From NCBI GenBank assembly GCA_001871125.1, contig MNXB01000120.1, positions 1 through 50,710 of the forward strand: a DNA stretch of 50,710 nucleotides, read 5' to 3'. Below, one piece after another: positions 28,756 to 38,886 of this stretch (positions are counted from its first letter, which is position 1; each line of letters starts with the position of its first letter). Source of the DNA: Elusimicrobia bacterium CG1_02_37_114 (GTDB taxonomy: Bacteria; Elusimicrobiota; Endomicrobiia; CG1-02-37-114). The position numbers and the translations under genes were made by a program. The notes under the pieces were generated by a model. That model did not search any database. It saw only the letters and a program-made list of their open reading frames with translations, and was not told the DNA's origin.

Positions 28756-28792
28756 GTCAGCGAGAGAATTCCATTAAAACAAGGATTGAAAC
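28756..28792 (+). CRISPR. solitary CRISPR repeat (37 bp), 34/37 identical to the copy at 28551
   Basis: GTCAGCGAGAGAATTCCATTAAAACAAGGATTGAAAC, separated by 168 bp of mostly AT-rich DNA. Confidence 0.7.
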
Positions 28793-28867
28793 GGGAAATT
28801 GAATTTTTGTTGAATGTTGCCGAGTAGGTCCCCGTGGGAAGACCTGACCCCAAACCAAATACAAGAA

Positions 28868-29749
28868 ATGAAAACAATAAGTATAATAGGTGTAGGGTTA
28901 ATTGGCGGCTCCATAGGCAGGGCTCTAAGGAAAACAAAAACCTGGAAGGGTGACAGGCTCAGAGTCATTGGCGTTGGGCGACACATTGAGAAGTTAAAGT
29001 TAGCGAAAAGACTTGGTGCTGTTGACGAATGGACAACTGATTTTGCTGACGGGACAAAAGATGCAGATATAATTTTTGTTGCAACACCTGTTGACAAAAT
29101 TGTCCCCATAATAAAAAGAATTTCGCCACACCTAAAAGATAAGGCAATCGTAACAGATGTTGGCAGTGTAAAGAATTCCCTGGTTAATGATGCAGAAAAA
29201 GTTCACAAGTTTTTTGTTGGTTCGCATCCCCTCGCAGGCTCAGAGAAAACAAGTGTCAGGTATTCATGTCCAGACCTGTTTAAGGGTGCAAACGTAGTTA
29301 TCACTCCTACAAAATTTTCTGACAAAAATGCAATTAAAACAATAAAAAACTTATGGGAATTTATTGGCGCAAAAGTGCTGTTTATGTCACCTGAAAAACA
29401 TGATAAACTCATTGCTTACACAAGTCATCTTCCACATATACTTTCTGCATCTCTGATTAATACGGTATCAAATTTAAACAAGAAAGATAAAAGAGTGAAT
29501 AAACTTCTTGCAGGGTCCTTCAGGGATATAACAAGAATAAGTGATTCTGACCCTTCAGGATGGTCCGTAATATGTTTTAGTAACAGACAACAACTCAGTA
29601 AATCAATAAAATCTTTTATAAAAACTCTTCAAGGAATTGAGAAGGATATTGTGTCGATAAAAAAATTATACAGATTTTTTCTCCAGTCTAAACATAACAG
29701 ATGGCAACTTTTAGAATCAAACCAGAAGAAAACATTCATCAATCATTAA
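28868..29749 (+). CDS. tyrA: prephenate dehydrogenase
   Basis: ISIIGVGLIGGSIGRALRKT, VTDVGSVK, FVGSHPLAGSEKTSV, LLAGSFRDITRISDSDP. Confidence 0.92.
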   Translation: MKTISIIGVGLIGGSIGRALRKTKTWKGDRLRVIGVGRHIEKLKLAKRLGAVDEWTTDFADGTKDADIIFVATPVDKIVPIIKRISPHLKDKAIVTDVGSVKNSLVNDAEKVHKFFVGSHPLAGSEKTSVRYSCPDLFKGANVVITPTKFSDKNAIKTIKNLWEFIGAKVLFMSPEKHDKLIAYTSHLPHILSASLINTVSNLNKKDKRVNKLLAGSFRDITRISDSDPSGWSVICFSNRQQLSKSIKSFIKTLQGIEKDIVSIKKLYRFFLQSKHNRWQLLESNQKKTFINH

Positions 29750-30336
29750 TAGACAAATTTTTTTACCGGACAGGCTGGTTGTTTTTCCGCATAGTTTATA
29801 CACTTTTCTGGCGGTTAAAAGTTGACGGTCTGGAAAATATACCAAAAAGGGGGGGCGCTATAATTGCTGCCAACCATATAAGTCTCGCTGACCCGCAACT
29901 TATTGGATGCACTTTATCACGACAAGTGTTCTACATGGCAAAAAAGGAACTGTTTGATATTCCAATATTCGGCTGGATTCTGCGCAGAGTAAATGCATTC
30001 CCTGTTAACCGTAATAAATCTGACCTGACAGCTATACGAATTGCAAAAAAAATACTTTCCCGGGGTGAATTATTACTTATGTTCCCCCAGGGAGGTAGAA
30101 GAAAAAACTATGAATCTGAAGTAAAGGAAGGCGTGGGTTTATTGTCATATATGGCACAGGTGCCAATTATACCGTGCTGTATAATCAATTCGGATAAAAT
30201 GAAAAAATTTCTGCCCTTATCGGTAATTTTCTCTAAACCAATTCCCCCCTCCGATAAAAATAGACGTAGCGTTTATACTGAATCGGCAAATAAAGTGGTG
30301 GAAGAAATTGAAAATTTGAAGAAGTCGTCCCTATGA
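29701..30336 (+). CDS. plsC: 1-acyl-sn-glycerol-3-phosphate acyltransferase
   Basis: GGAIIAANHISLADPQLIG (NHxxxxD), FPQGGRRKNYESEVKEGVG. Confidence 0.92.
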   Translation: MATFRIKPEENIHQSLIDKFFYRTGWLFFRIVYTLFWRLKVDGLENIPKRGGAIIAANHISLADPQLIGCTLSRQVFYMAKKELFDIPIFGWILRRVNAFPVNRNKSDLTAIRIAKKILSRGELLLMFPQGGRRKNYESEVKEGVGLLSYMAQVPIIPCCIINSDKMKKFLPLSVIFSKPIPPSDKNRRSVYTESANKVVEEIENLKKSSL

Positions 30337-31181
30337 AACTGATTGTTGCAAAGAAAGCAGGTTTTTGTTATGGTGTAAAAAAAGCCGTTGAACTGGCAGA
30401 AAAAACTTATGCAGAAAATTCTGAACCAATTTACAGTATCGGCCCGCTGATTCATAACAGGTTTGAAGTTCAAAGGTTAAGCAAGATAGGCATAAAACCC
30501 GTGTCGTCGGTAAATAAAGTTAAAAAAGGCACAATAATAATCAGGACACATGGTATACCCAGGAAACATGTATCGGAAGCAAAGAAGAAAAAATTAAACA
30601 TCATAGATGCCACCTGCCCTTTTGTCAAAAGAGTCCAGCACCTTGTGAAAGAACTTTCAAAAAAAAATTTCTATGTGCTGATTATAGGTGAAAAGGAACA
30701 TCCCGAAGTGAAAAGTTTAATCTCTTATGCTGAAAAACCCGTGAAAATCATTGAATCAATCAATGAAATAAGGGGGTTATCCGATGGAAAAAAAATAGCT
30801 GTCGTGAGTCAAACCACTCAATCACTGGAAAAGTTTAATCATATAATTAAAGGAATAAAATCAAAATATAAAAATGCCAAAATATTCAATACAATATGCA
30901 CGGCTGCTCTTGAGAGACAGGAAGAAGCGGAGAAAATAGCCCGGGAAGTTGATGTGGTGCTGATAATAGGCGGCAGAAATTCTGCAAATACAGCCCGCCT
31001 GGTCGATATATGCAAGAAACATACTATTACCTATCACATAGAGTCAGCGGAGGAAATCAATGACAGATGGTTTGATAATGTTCACTCTATAGGTATATTG
31101 GCAGGCGCATCAACACCTAAGTGGATAATAGACGCTGTTATATCACACATGAAAGGAAAGGATTGGTTATGGAAGATATAA
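30333..31181 (+). CDS. ispH: 4-hydroxy-3-methylbut-2-enyl diphosphate reductase
   Basis: KKAGFCYGVKKAVELA, IIRTHGIPRKH, IIDATCPFVKRVQ, ILAGASTPKWII. Confidence 0.96.
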   Translation: MKLIVAKKAGFCYGVKKAVELAEKTYAENSEPIYSIGPLIHNRFEVQRLSKIGIKPVSSVNKVKKGTIIIRTHGIPRKHVSEAKKKKLNIIDATCPFVKRVQHLVKELSKKNFYVLIIGEKEHPEVKSLISYAEKPVKIIESINEIRGLSDGKKIAVVSQTTQSLEKFNHIIKGIKSKYKNAKIFNTICTAALERQEEAEKIAREVDVVLIIGGRNSANTARLVDICKKHTITYHIESAEEINDRWFDNVHSIGILAGASTPKWIIDAVISHMKGKDWLWKI

Positions 31182-32824
31182 AATTTGAAGACGCATTAAA
31201 AAATATTCAGGAACCGAAAGTTGGACAAATTATTAACGCCCAGATTGCCGGAATAAATTCAGAAGGAGTGTTTGTAAATATTGGAATGAAATCCGATGGT
31301 GTGATTTCAATAGAAGAATTTGGCACTGGAGGTGTGCCGGAAAAATTTAAACCAGGTATAGAAATCCCTGTTGTTCTGCTCAGGGTTAATTATCACGGAA
31401 ACCATATAGTTTCCTATAAACGTGCACGACAAAAGTCATCCTGGCATAAGATACAGAATATCTATAAAACAAGCGAACCCATTGAGGCGCAGGTAACAAA
31501 AAAAGTTAAAGGCGGATTTACGGTTGATATAGGAGTTGATGCGTTTTTGCCAATGTCTCAGCTAGACACAAAAACGGAAAACATAAAAGACATTTTAAAT
31601 AAAAAAATAAATGTCTTCGTTATTGAATTAGACGATAAAACAAAAAATGTCGTGGTATCACACAGGAAGTTTATTGAATTAGAAAAGAAACGCAACATAG
31701 AAAGAATATTTTCAGCCGTTAAACAGGATGATGTCATTGAAGGCAGGGTTGCAACCATAACGGACTTCGGTGCATTTATTGACATCGGCGGCGTGGATGG
31801 TTTAATTCATATAAGCGATCTTGCCTGGCATCGCGTGGAGAAAGTTAAAGACATTTTAAAACCAGGACAAAAGTTGAAAGTTAAAGTACTCAAAATTGAC
31901 GAAGAAAAACATAAAATCTCACTGGGGTTGAAACAATTAAAAGAAAATCCCTGGAATACCGTTGAACAAAAATACCCTGTTGACAGCACAGTAAGAGGTA
32001 AAGTGATTTCTATAACGGATTTCGGTGCATTTATAGAAATTGAGCCGGGAATTGAAGGGCTTTTACATATATCTGAACTTTCCTGGACTGACCAGATAAA
32101 ACACCCTAAAGAAATTGTTAAAGAAAATACTGAACTTGAATTAAAGGTAATACGGGTGGACCGCGAAAAAGAAAAATTGTCTCTTTCACTGAAAAAGATG
32201 CTGCCTAACCCCTGGGAAAAGGTCAAGGAGAACCATCCCCTGGGGACAAAAATTAAATGCAAAATCACAAGTATCGCTCCGTTTGGCGCGTTCGCAATGC
32301 TCCCGGAAGGAATTGAGGGATTGGTGCATTTAAATGATATCTTCTGGATGAGAAAAATAAAATATCCAAAAGAATTGTTTTCTGTCGGGCAGGAGATAGA
32401 AACAATTTTACTTGATGTCAATCCCGAACAGGGAAAAATAACGCTTTCAATAAAGCATTTATCCCAAGACCCTTTTGAAAAGTATGCTAAAGGTAAAATC
32501 ATTACCGGAATAGTTGAAAAAATAACTAATCGTGGAGCATTTGTCCTACTTGAAAATATAAAATTCAATGATTCTTTAGGAGAAAAAATTGAGGCTTTTC
32601 TGCACATATCCGAGATAACACTGGAGAAGGACAAGAATCTGAATGAACTGCTCAATATAGGACAGGAAATAGAGACAAAAGTCATAAAATCAGATAAGGA
32701 TTCGGGAAAGATTGACATATCAATAAGACGACTTGAATCGGACAGGGAACGCGAAGTCATAGACAAATATTCCAGAGTCCAGGCACCTAAATTAGGTGAA
32801 ATCCTTGAAGATAAAGATGAATAG
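31169..32824 (+). CDS. rpsA: 30S ribosomal protein S1
   Basis: multiple S1 RNA-binding repeats, e.g. GRVATITDFGAFIDIGGVDGLIHISDLAWHRV. Confidence 0.94.
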   Translation: MEDIKFEDALKNIQEPKVGQIINAQIAGINSEGVFVNIGMKSDGVISIEEFGTGGVPEKFKPGIEIPVVLLRVNYHGNHIVSYKRARQKSSWHKIQNIYKTSEPIEAQVTKKVKGGFTVDIGVDAFLPMSQLDTKTENIKDILNKKINVFVIELDDKTKNVVVSHRKFIELEKKRNIERIFSAVKQDDVIEGRVATITDFGAFIDIGGVDGLIHISDLAWHRVEKVKDILKPGQKLKVKVLKIDEEKHKISLGLKQLKENPWNTVEQKYPVDSTVRGKVISITDFGAFIEIEPGIEGLLHISELSWTDQIKHPKEIVKENTELELKVIRVDREKEKLSLSLKKMLPNPWEKVKENHPLGTKIKCKITSIAPFGAFAMLPEGIEGLVHLNDIFWMRKIKYPKELFSVGQEIETILLDVNPEQGKITLSIKHLSQDPFEKYAKGKIITGIVEKITNRGAFVLLENIKFNDSLGEKIEAFLHISEITLEKDKNLNELLNIGQEIETKVIKSDKDSGKIDISIRRLESDREREVIDKYSRVQAPKLGEILEDKDE

Positions 32825-35657
32825 CCATAAACTAAAATATATAAAATACCCGCTGATTCTTTCCCTGGGGATAATTGCTTCATTATTCTTTCTGTCTGTC
32901 AGCAAACTCCATTCTTTCGGTAAAAACAAGGTTATAGTAAAAGATTTTGACTGGAAGATTTATTCAACCGAACACTTTGATATTTACTATTACGATGAAG
33001 GTAAAAATATTTTACCTCTGTTAGAACATATTCTTGAACAAACATACGATAATACTGCAAGTCTATATGACTACGAACCCCCGCTAAAGAAAATACCTTT
33101 CTTTATTTATATAGGGCATAATGATTTTGAACAAACAAATATTACTGACATATCTGAAGGGACAGGGGGTGTGACAGAGGCATTCAAATACAGATTTACC
33201 GTCCCTCATTTAGGGTCAAAATTCTGGCTGAGGCAGGTTATATTCCACGAATATTGCCATGTTAACCAATTTAATATTCTATTTAACGGATTCTGGAAAT
33301 CCGCCAGGCTTCTGAAGTCTCCCATATACCCCCTCTGGTTGATGGAAGGACTTGCAGAATATAATACAGGAGAACTGGATGCAACCAACAGGGAAATGTA
33401 TGTGCGCGATGCTGCATTGAGCGGGAATTTACTGCCACTTGACCATTTACAGAACTTCAATCATTTAAAACCGCACCAGGTTGTATTGGCATATAAGGAA
33501 AGCAATGCATTGATGCAGTTCATTGCTGAAGAGTATGGTGAGGACAAACTGCCGTTAATCCTGAAATCATTCCGTGAAAAATTTGATGCTAACATTGTTT
33601 TACTTGATACAATAGGTATGACTCTTAAAGACCTGGATATAAGATTCCGTGAATACCTGGAAGATAAATACGTTTTTATGAAACAGGATTTGGACTTAAA
33701 AGGGCCGGATGAGGACGCTAAACCTCTGACTGAACCGGGAACGTATCGCAATTTTAATACCAACCCTGTGTTTCTCCCTGACAATAAAACCATAGTTTAT
33801 TCCACCGACAGGAAGGGCTATACCGAAATAGTTTCACTTGACACTGTAACAAAAAAGATTAAAACACTAATCGGAGGAGGAAAATTTGACTCCGTAGAAA
33901 ATATCAACACAGAAAATAAAACACTGGATATATCAAAAGATGGCAAATGTATGTTATTCACGGGTGAAAAGGAACAAAAAGATTACATCTATGTATATGA
34001 TATGAAAAACGGTATGCTTAAAACAATAAATTCAGGAATTAATATTATTAATTCGGTATGTTTTTACACTGACAGCAAAACCATTCTTTTCACCGGTATG
34101 CAGGATGGGTATAATAATATTTATTCAGTTGACATTACTGGTAATAACTTAAAACAGATCACCAATACCATGGACGACAAGTCGGATATCGCCGTATCCG
34201 GTGATGGTAAGTTCATAGTGTTCTCCCAGGAAGAAACGGTAAACTCAAAGACAAAACCATACCAGCGCAATCTCTATACACTGGAAATGATAACAGGAAA
34301 GATTACAAGAATTACCGATTTTGAAGGTGATGAAACATCGCCCTGTATTTCTGAAGATAACAGGACAATCATTTTTGTTTCTGACAAGGATGGTATAAAC
34401 AACCTGTATAAGTTAAATATAGAAACGGGTGAAATAAATAGACTTACAAATGTAACAGGTGGTAATTTCAACCCGGAATTATCTCCGGACGGTCAGCATA
34501 TCGTATTCAGTTCATTCCACAAGGGCGAAAAACATCTCTATATTGCTGCAATTACCGAATTTGAGAACCAAATAACACAAACCGGGTCATCGCCGGAATT
34601 AACACAGGAAAAAACTCCTCCCGCATCCGGGACATTTAGAAATTACAGATTTAATGCATCAACAGACCTCTTTTTCCCTGCCCTATATTACTCCACATAC
34701 GAAGGGTTATACCTTGCTCTTTACTGGCAGGTCTCGGATATGCTCGGTAATCATCAGGTGAGTTTTTCTACTGAATATATGAGTGCTTACGAAGCTATGA
34801 CTTACCGGATAACCTATAGTTATTTGAAACTCAGACCGCAGTTACTCTTTGGATTTGCCGGCAGCGGCCAGCATCCCTATATGATAAAGGAATGGTACGA
34901 ACTTCAAAGTCAGCAGCAAGTAGGTGTCCTATACCCCTTAAACCGATACAACAGATTTGAATTTATTTTTTTTACCAACTATGAAGTTAAAGATGAGTGG
35001 ACAGAAGAAAACTTAAAAAAAGAACTCGGAAAATGGCACGAACATACATTTACAATTTCTTACATAAGAGATACAGCAGAAGGTAAATATCTTGAGTCAA
35101 CATCGGGGTCAAGATTGAGGTTATCCACGGAAAAAACAACAAATATATTCGGTGCAGACAGGGACTATACGAATATTAAGGCGGAGTTACATAAATTTTA
35201 TCATTTAGGCAGAGAACATGCGCTTGCATTACGGCTGTTGTCTCGGTTAAGTTACGGACAGGACAGAAGATCATTTAGGATATTTGGCTATGACAAAGTA
35301 AAAATGGACTATAGAGAACGGGACAGCCTTCAAGAGATGAATGCTGTCGGAAGCGATATACTGATTTCCAATATTGAGTGGCGTATACCTATTTCCAAAG
35401 ATTTAAATTATCATATGTGGTATATGTTCCCGGACTTTTTCTTTAAATCCTTTTATGGTGTGGTTTTTGCTGACGCTGGTAATGTCCGGGACGAATATTT
35501 TACAGGCTCAAGTAATTTCTATTACAGTTATGGGATTGGCTTTAAATTCCATACTTTTATACTGGAAATGTTTCATTTCCAGATGAATTTATTTTATTCG
35601 TATTCACCAATTAACGGAAGGATGGGAAACTACTTTTCCATCGGGTCAGTGTTTTAA
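32817..35657 (+). CDS. multidomain outer-membrane protein: gluzincin-like metallopeptidase + TolB-like propeller + C-terminal beta-barrel
   Basis: IFHEYCHVNQF...PLWLMEGLAEYNTGE (HExxH...E), repeated ISPDGxxIVFSS-type blades, BamA-like terminal barrel ending in aromatic residue (YFSIGSVF). Confidence 0.75.
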   Translation: MNSHKLKYIKYPLILSLGIIASLFFLSVSKLHSFGKNKVIVKDFDWKIYSTEHFDIYYYDEGKNILPLLEHILEQTYDNTASLYDYEPPLKKIPFFIYIGHNDFEQTNITDISEGTGGVTEAFKYRFTVPHLGSKFWLRQVIFHEYCHVNQFNILFNGFWKSARLLKSPIYPLWLMEGLAEYNTGELDATNREMYVRDAALSGNLLPLDHLQNFNHLKPHQVVLAYKESNALMQFIAEEYGEDKLPLILKSFREKFDANIVLLDTIGMTLKDLDIRFREYLEDKYVFMKQDLDLKGPDEDAKPLTEPGTYRNFNTNPVFLPDNKTIVYSTDRKGYTEIVSLDTVTKKIKTLIGGGKFDSVENINTENKTLDISKDGKCMLFTGEKEQKDYIYVYDMKNGMLKTINSGINIINSVCFYTDSKTILFTGMQDGYNNIYSVDITGNNLKQITNTMDDKSDIAVSGDGKFIVFSQEETVNSKTKPYQRNLYTLEMITGKITRITDFEGDETSPCISEDNRTIIFVSDKDGINNLYKLNIETGEINRLTNVTGGNFNPELSPDGQHIVFSSFHKGEKHLYIAAITEFENQITQTGSSPELTQEKTPPASGTFRNYRFNASTDLFFPALYYSTYEGLYLALYWQVSDMLGNHQVSFSTEYMSAYEAMTYRITYSYLKLRPQLLFGFAGSGQHPYMIKEWYELQSQQQVGVLYPLNRYNRFEFIFFTNYEVKDEWTEENLKKELGKWHEHTFTISYIRDTAEGKYLESTSGSRLRLSTEKTTNIFGADRDYTNIKAELHKFYHLGREHALALRLLSRLSYGQDRRSFRIFGYDKVKMDYRERDSLQEMNAVGSDILISNIEWRIPISKDLNYHMWYMFPDFFFKSFYGVVFADAGNVRDEYFTGSSNFYYSYGIGFKFHTFILEMFHFQMNLFYSYSPINGRMGNYFSIGSVF

Positions 35658-35666
35658 TAACAGGAG

Positions 35667-36206
35667 GTGGTTAAGATGGAATTAACTGGTAAAAAAATAT
35701 TGATGATTATTGCATCAAAAAATTTCAGGGATGAAGAATATATTAAACCTAAAGAAGTACTATCAAAAGCAGGTGCACAGATAATAACCGCCTCATCAAG
35801 CAAAAATGTATCACAGGGTGTGCTGGGAGCTAAAGTAAAACCCGATATTCTTATTTCAGAAGTAAATGTGGGTGATTATGCTGCTGTGATTTTTGTCGGT
35901 GGGGCAGGCTCTAAGGAATACCAGGACAATCCTGCAGCACATAAAATTATAAAAGAAGCAGTCACTCAAAATAAGGTTGTGGCAGCAATATGTATAGCGC
36001 CTGCAATACTGGCAAATGCAGGCATATTGAAAGGTAAAAATGCTACTGCATTTCCATCAGTTAAAACACAGTTGGTATTCAAGGGTGCGAATTATACCGG
36101 CAAACCTGTGGAAATTGACGGCAATATAATAACGGGTTCGGGACCTGAATCAGCAGAAGATTTTGGTAAAGTTATAGCTAAAACTTTGACTTTCCCCAAA
36201 GATTGA
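35667..36206 (+). CDS. DJ-1/PfpI family protein
   Basis: KILMIIASKNFRDEEYIKPKEVL, VVAAICIAPAILANAGILKGKNATAFPS, ITGSGPESAEDFG. Confidence 0.92.
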   Translation: MVKMELTGKKILMIIASKNFRDEEYIKPKEVLSKAGAQIITASSSKNVSQGVLGAKVKPDILISEVNVGDYAAVIFVGGAGSKEYQDNPAAHKIIKEAVTQNKVVAAICIAPAILANAGILKGKNATAFPSVKTQLVFKGANYTGKPVEIDGNIITGSGPESAEDFGKVIAKTLTFPKD

Positions 36207-36270
36207 CAACGCTTTATGTGTAAGTATTCACTGATTATGTTGTCATTTCGGGAAAGACATATTTACGATT

Positions 36271-37308
36271 ATGTTTATTAATAAGGGGAAAAAATCTATG
36301 AATAGAAAAGAAAGGGTAAAACAAGCATTAAAATTTCAAGAAACAGACATTGTGCCATATTATGTTGATTTTACAATGCCTGCATATGATAAACTTGCAA
36401 AATATTACAATGACCAAAATTTTATTGATAAAATTGGAAACCATTTTGCTTTTCCAACTACAAGAAATTTAGCTGGATGGAAAAACCTGGGTAATGAAAA
36501 ATATCAGGATGAATTCGGGGCAATCTGGAATAAGACAATAGATAAGGACATAGGAACAGTAGATAATAGTATGCTTCCAGATCCTACATTAAAAAACTAT
36601 ATTTTTCCAGACCCTTACAAACCAGGTAGATTTGATGGATATGAAGATTTTGTACAAAAAAATAAAGATAAGTTTATAGTCCATGCAATTGGTTTTTCTC
36701 TTTTTGAAAGAGCCTGGACATTAAGAGGAATGGAAAATTTACTGATGGATATGATCTTAAATCCTTCTTTTGTAGAAGAACTTCTGGATAAAATCGTTGA
36801 ATACAATCTTGGTATAATTGAACAGGCTACTAAATTTGATATAGATGCATGCTATTTTGGCGATGATTGGGGACAACAGCATGGTCTGATTATGGGACCT
36901 AACTTATGGAGAAAATTTATCAAGCCAAGATTAAAAAAGATGTATGATAGAGTACACAAATCTAATTTATTTGTATTACAACACTCTTGTGGAGACATTA
37001 AAGAACTCATTCCTGAGTTAATAGATATTGGATTAAATGTACTTAACCCATTTCAACCTGAAGTAATGGATGTATATGATATCAAAAAAAACTATGGTAA
37101 ACATTTAGCATTCTGGGGAGGACTGAGCACATAAAGAATTCTTCCCTACTCAAGTCCAGAACATGTAAAAAATGAAATAAAAAGACTTTTAAAAGAAATT
37201 GGTAAAAATGGAGGATATATATTTGCACCAGCGCATTCAGTTCCAAAAGATGTGCCACTTGAGAATTTAATAGTGTTAGTTGAAACTATTCAAAATCAGA
37301 AAAAATAA
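36271..37308 (+). pseudogene. URO-D family protein interrupted by one in-frame TAA (37132-37134)
   Basis: ...LAFWGGLST*RILPYSSPEHVKNEIKRLLKEIGKNGGYIFAPAHSVPKDVPLENLIVLVETIQNQKK*; reading continues in the same frame. Confidence 0.85.
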
Positions 37309-37337
37309 CAGGTCAAAAAAATCATTAAGAGAAATGA

Positions 37338-38886
37338 GGGTCTTTTCAATCTATGTGGCAGTAGGGGTGTAGTACTTCTGTGGTGTTTCAATCTGTGTGG
37401 CAGATTTAAGAATAACTCACACCCTGGAAAATGTTCTTTGGAAATAGAAATAATATCTCTCAGATTACAATTCAGATTTTAATACATTATATCTGAGAGC
37501 ATGAAAATTTGGGTAATGATATGCTTTTCTCTGGATAACTCTAATTTTGTTTATTTTACCTTCTGTAACTCCATTAGAGATAGGGTATCGCCAATAGTTA
37601 ATAATCTCAGTAAACCATTCAGAGAAAGTGTTAGCTACTTGAGTTAATTCAGGTATTTTAGAGGAGTTTGCTTTATATAACCACTCATGGAGTTTTTATC
37701 GGGCGATATCGATGTTTTTAATCAAATATAGTGACCGGAACTGCTCTTTAAATACATAAATAGTTTCAAGTTCATTATTAATCAGTATGGTGGTTTGGAG
37801 GTCATAAGATTGGTTATCATCCAATCTTTCTCTACCTTTAAGGATTAGGAATTTATTTTCTTCTAACAGTTCTTTGTCATATTGAGATAAAGCAGGAAGA
37901 ATTCTTCTAATCAAGGTTTGGATATCATCATTGATAAGTTTGATAGTGTGGTACTTATCAGCGACGACGGAAGCATTAGGTAATTTTTCCTTTACCGCGG
38001 TTTTGAAGGGTTCCCAGAAATCCATACAACAAGCTTCTACTGAAATAGGGTCAACAGAATTTAGGACTGCTTTAGCGACCGCGGTAGTTTTACCACCTGC
38101 TACCATATCAATAATCTTAGATTTAGGGTCTTGAGAATGTCCGATTTTTATTAGAGCGACAGCATAGTTATGACCTTTAGTATAGGAAAATTCATCCAGA
38201 CCAATATATTTAGTTTGGATTGGGTATTTTACCAGTAGAGATTCTTTAGGTAGATCTTTGAGCTTAGAGTGTAATGTACCGATAGGGACATCTAATAAAT
38301 ATTTTTTTGATAATCGTCTTTTGATAGTTGGGAAATCCATGTCCTGGTAGAGATCAGCGAGAAAGGATTTAAATTGTTCAGTGTAGATATGTTTTTTTTC
38401 AAGTCCTGGTATTTGTTCGGTGAAGTATTTAGTTTGGCAGGAAGGATTAAGGCAGCGGAAACATCTTTTACGGATAAAGGCCTGAACTTGGATAGATTCT
38501 ATCGGGTTAAGAATTATACGATGTTCTCTATAATTCTTAACTGATTTGGAGCGTGCTTGACAGGATGGACAAGTTTCACAAGAAGTTGTTTTTTCTAGGA
38601 CAATTTCCAATCGTCCATAGTTTTGTTCATAACTGATGATTTTTACATCTTTTAGTCCTAAGACAAAGAAATCCATTTCTTGGTCCTCCTTAAGGGTGGA
38701 AATATTATTTATCCAGAAGTTGATTCTGGAAGTCGACCAAGAAATGATACTAAAAAAATAATGATTTTAAATTCAATAAGGAAGGTGAAAACAATTTACG
38801 GATGTGGCAAGGAGACATGGAAGTGGCAGTTTTGCCACACAGATTGAAACAAGTTATCCACAATTGCCACATAGATTGAAAGACCC
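37338..38886. mobile_element. ISL3-like insertion sequence
   Basis: terminal gggtctTTTCAATCTATGTGGCA ... TGCCACATAGATTGAAAgaccc inverted repeats; two TTTCAATCTRTGTGGCA sites at each end; transposase between. Confidence 0.88.
37465..38676 (-). pseudogene. ISL3 family transposase interrupted by in-frame TAA (37696-37698)
   Basis: CPSCQARSKSVKNYREHRI zinc finger, YIGLDEFSYTKGHNYAV; after stop: KLHEWLYKANSSKIPELTQVANTFSEWFTEIINYWRYPISNGVTEGKINKIRVIQRKAYHYPNFHALRYNVLKSEL*. Confidence 0.88.

Noticed and set aside
36271-38676. Stop-codon reassignment (TAA to Gln) suggested by several in-frame TAAs
   Set aside because: Intact genes such as ndk and nnrD end at TAA at expected positions, so decay is simpler. 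The interruptions are kept as findings only.
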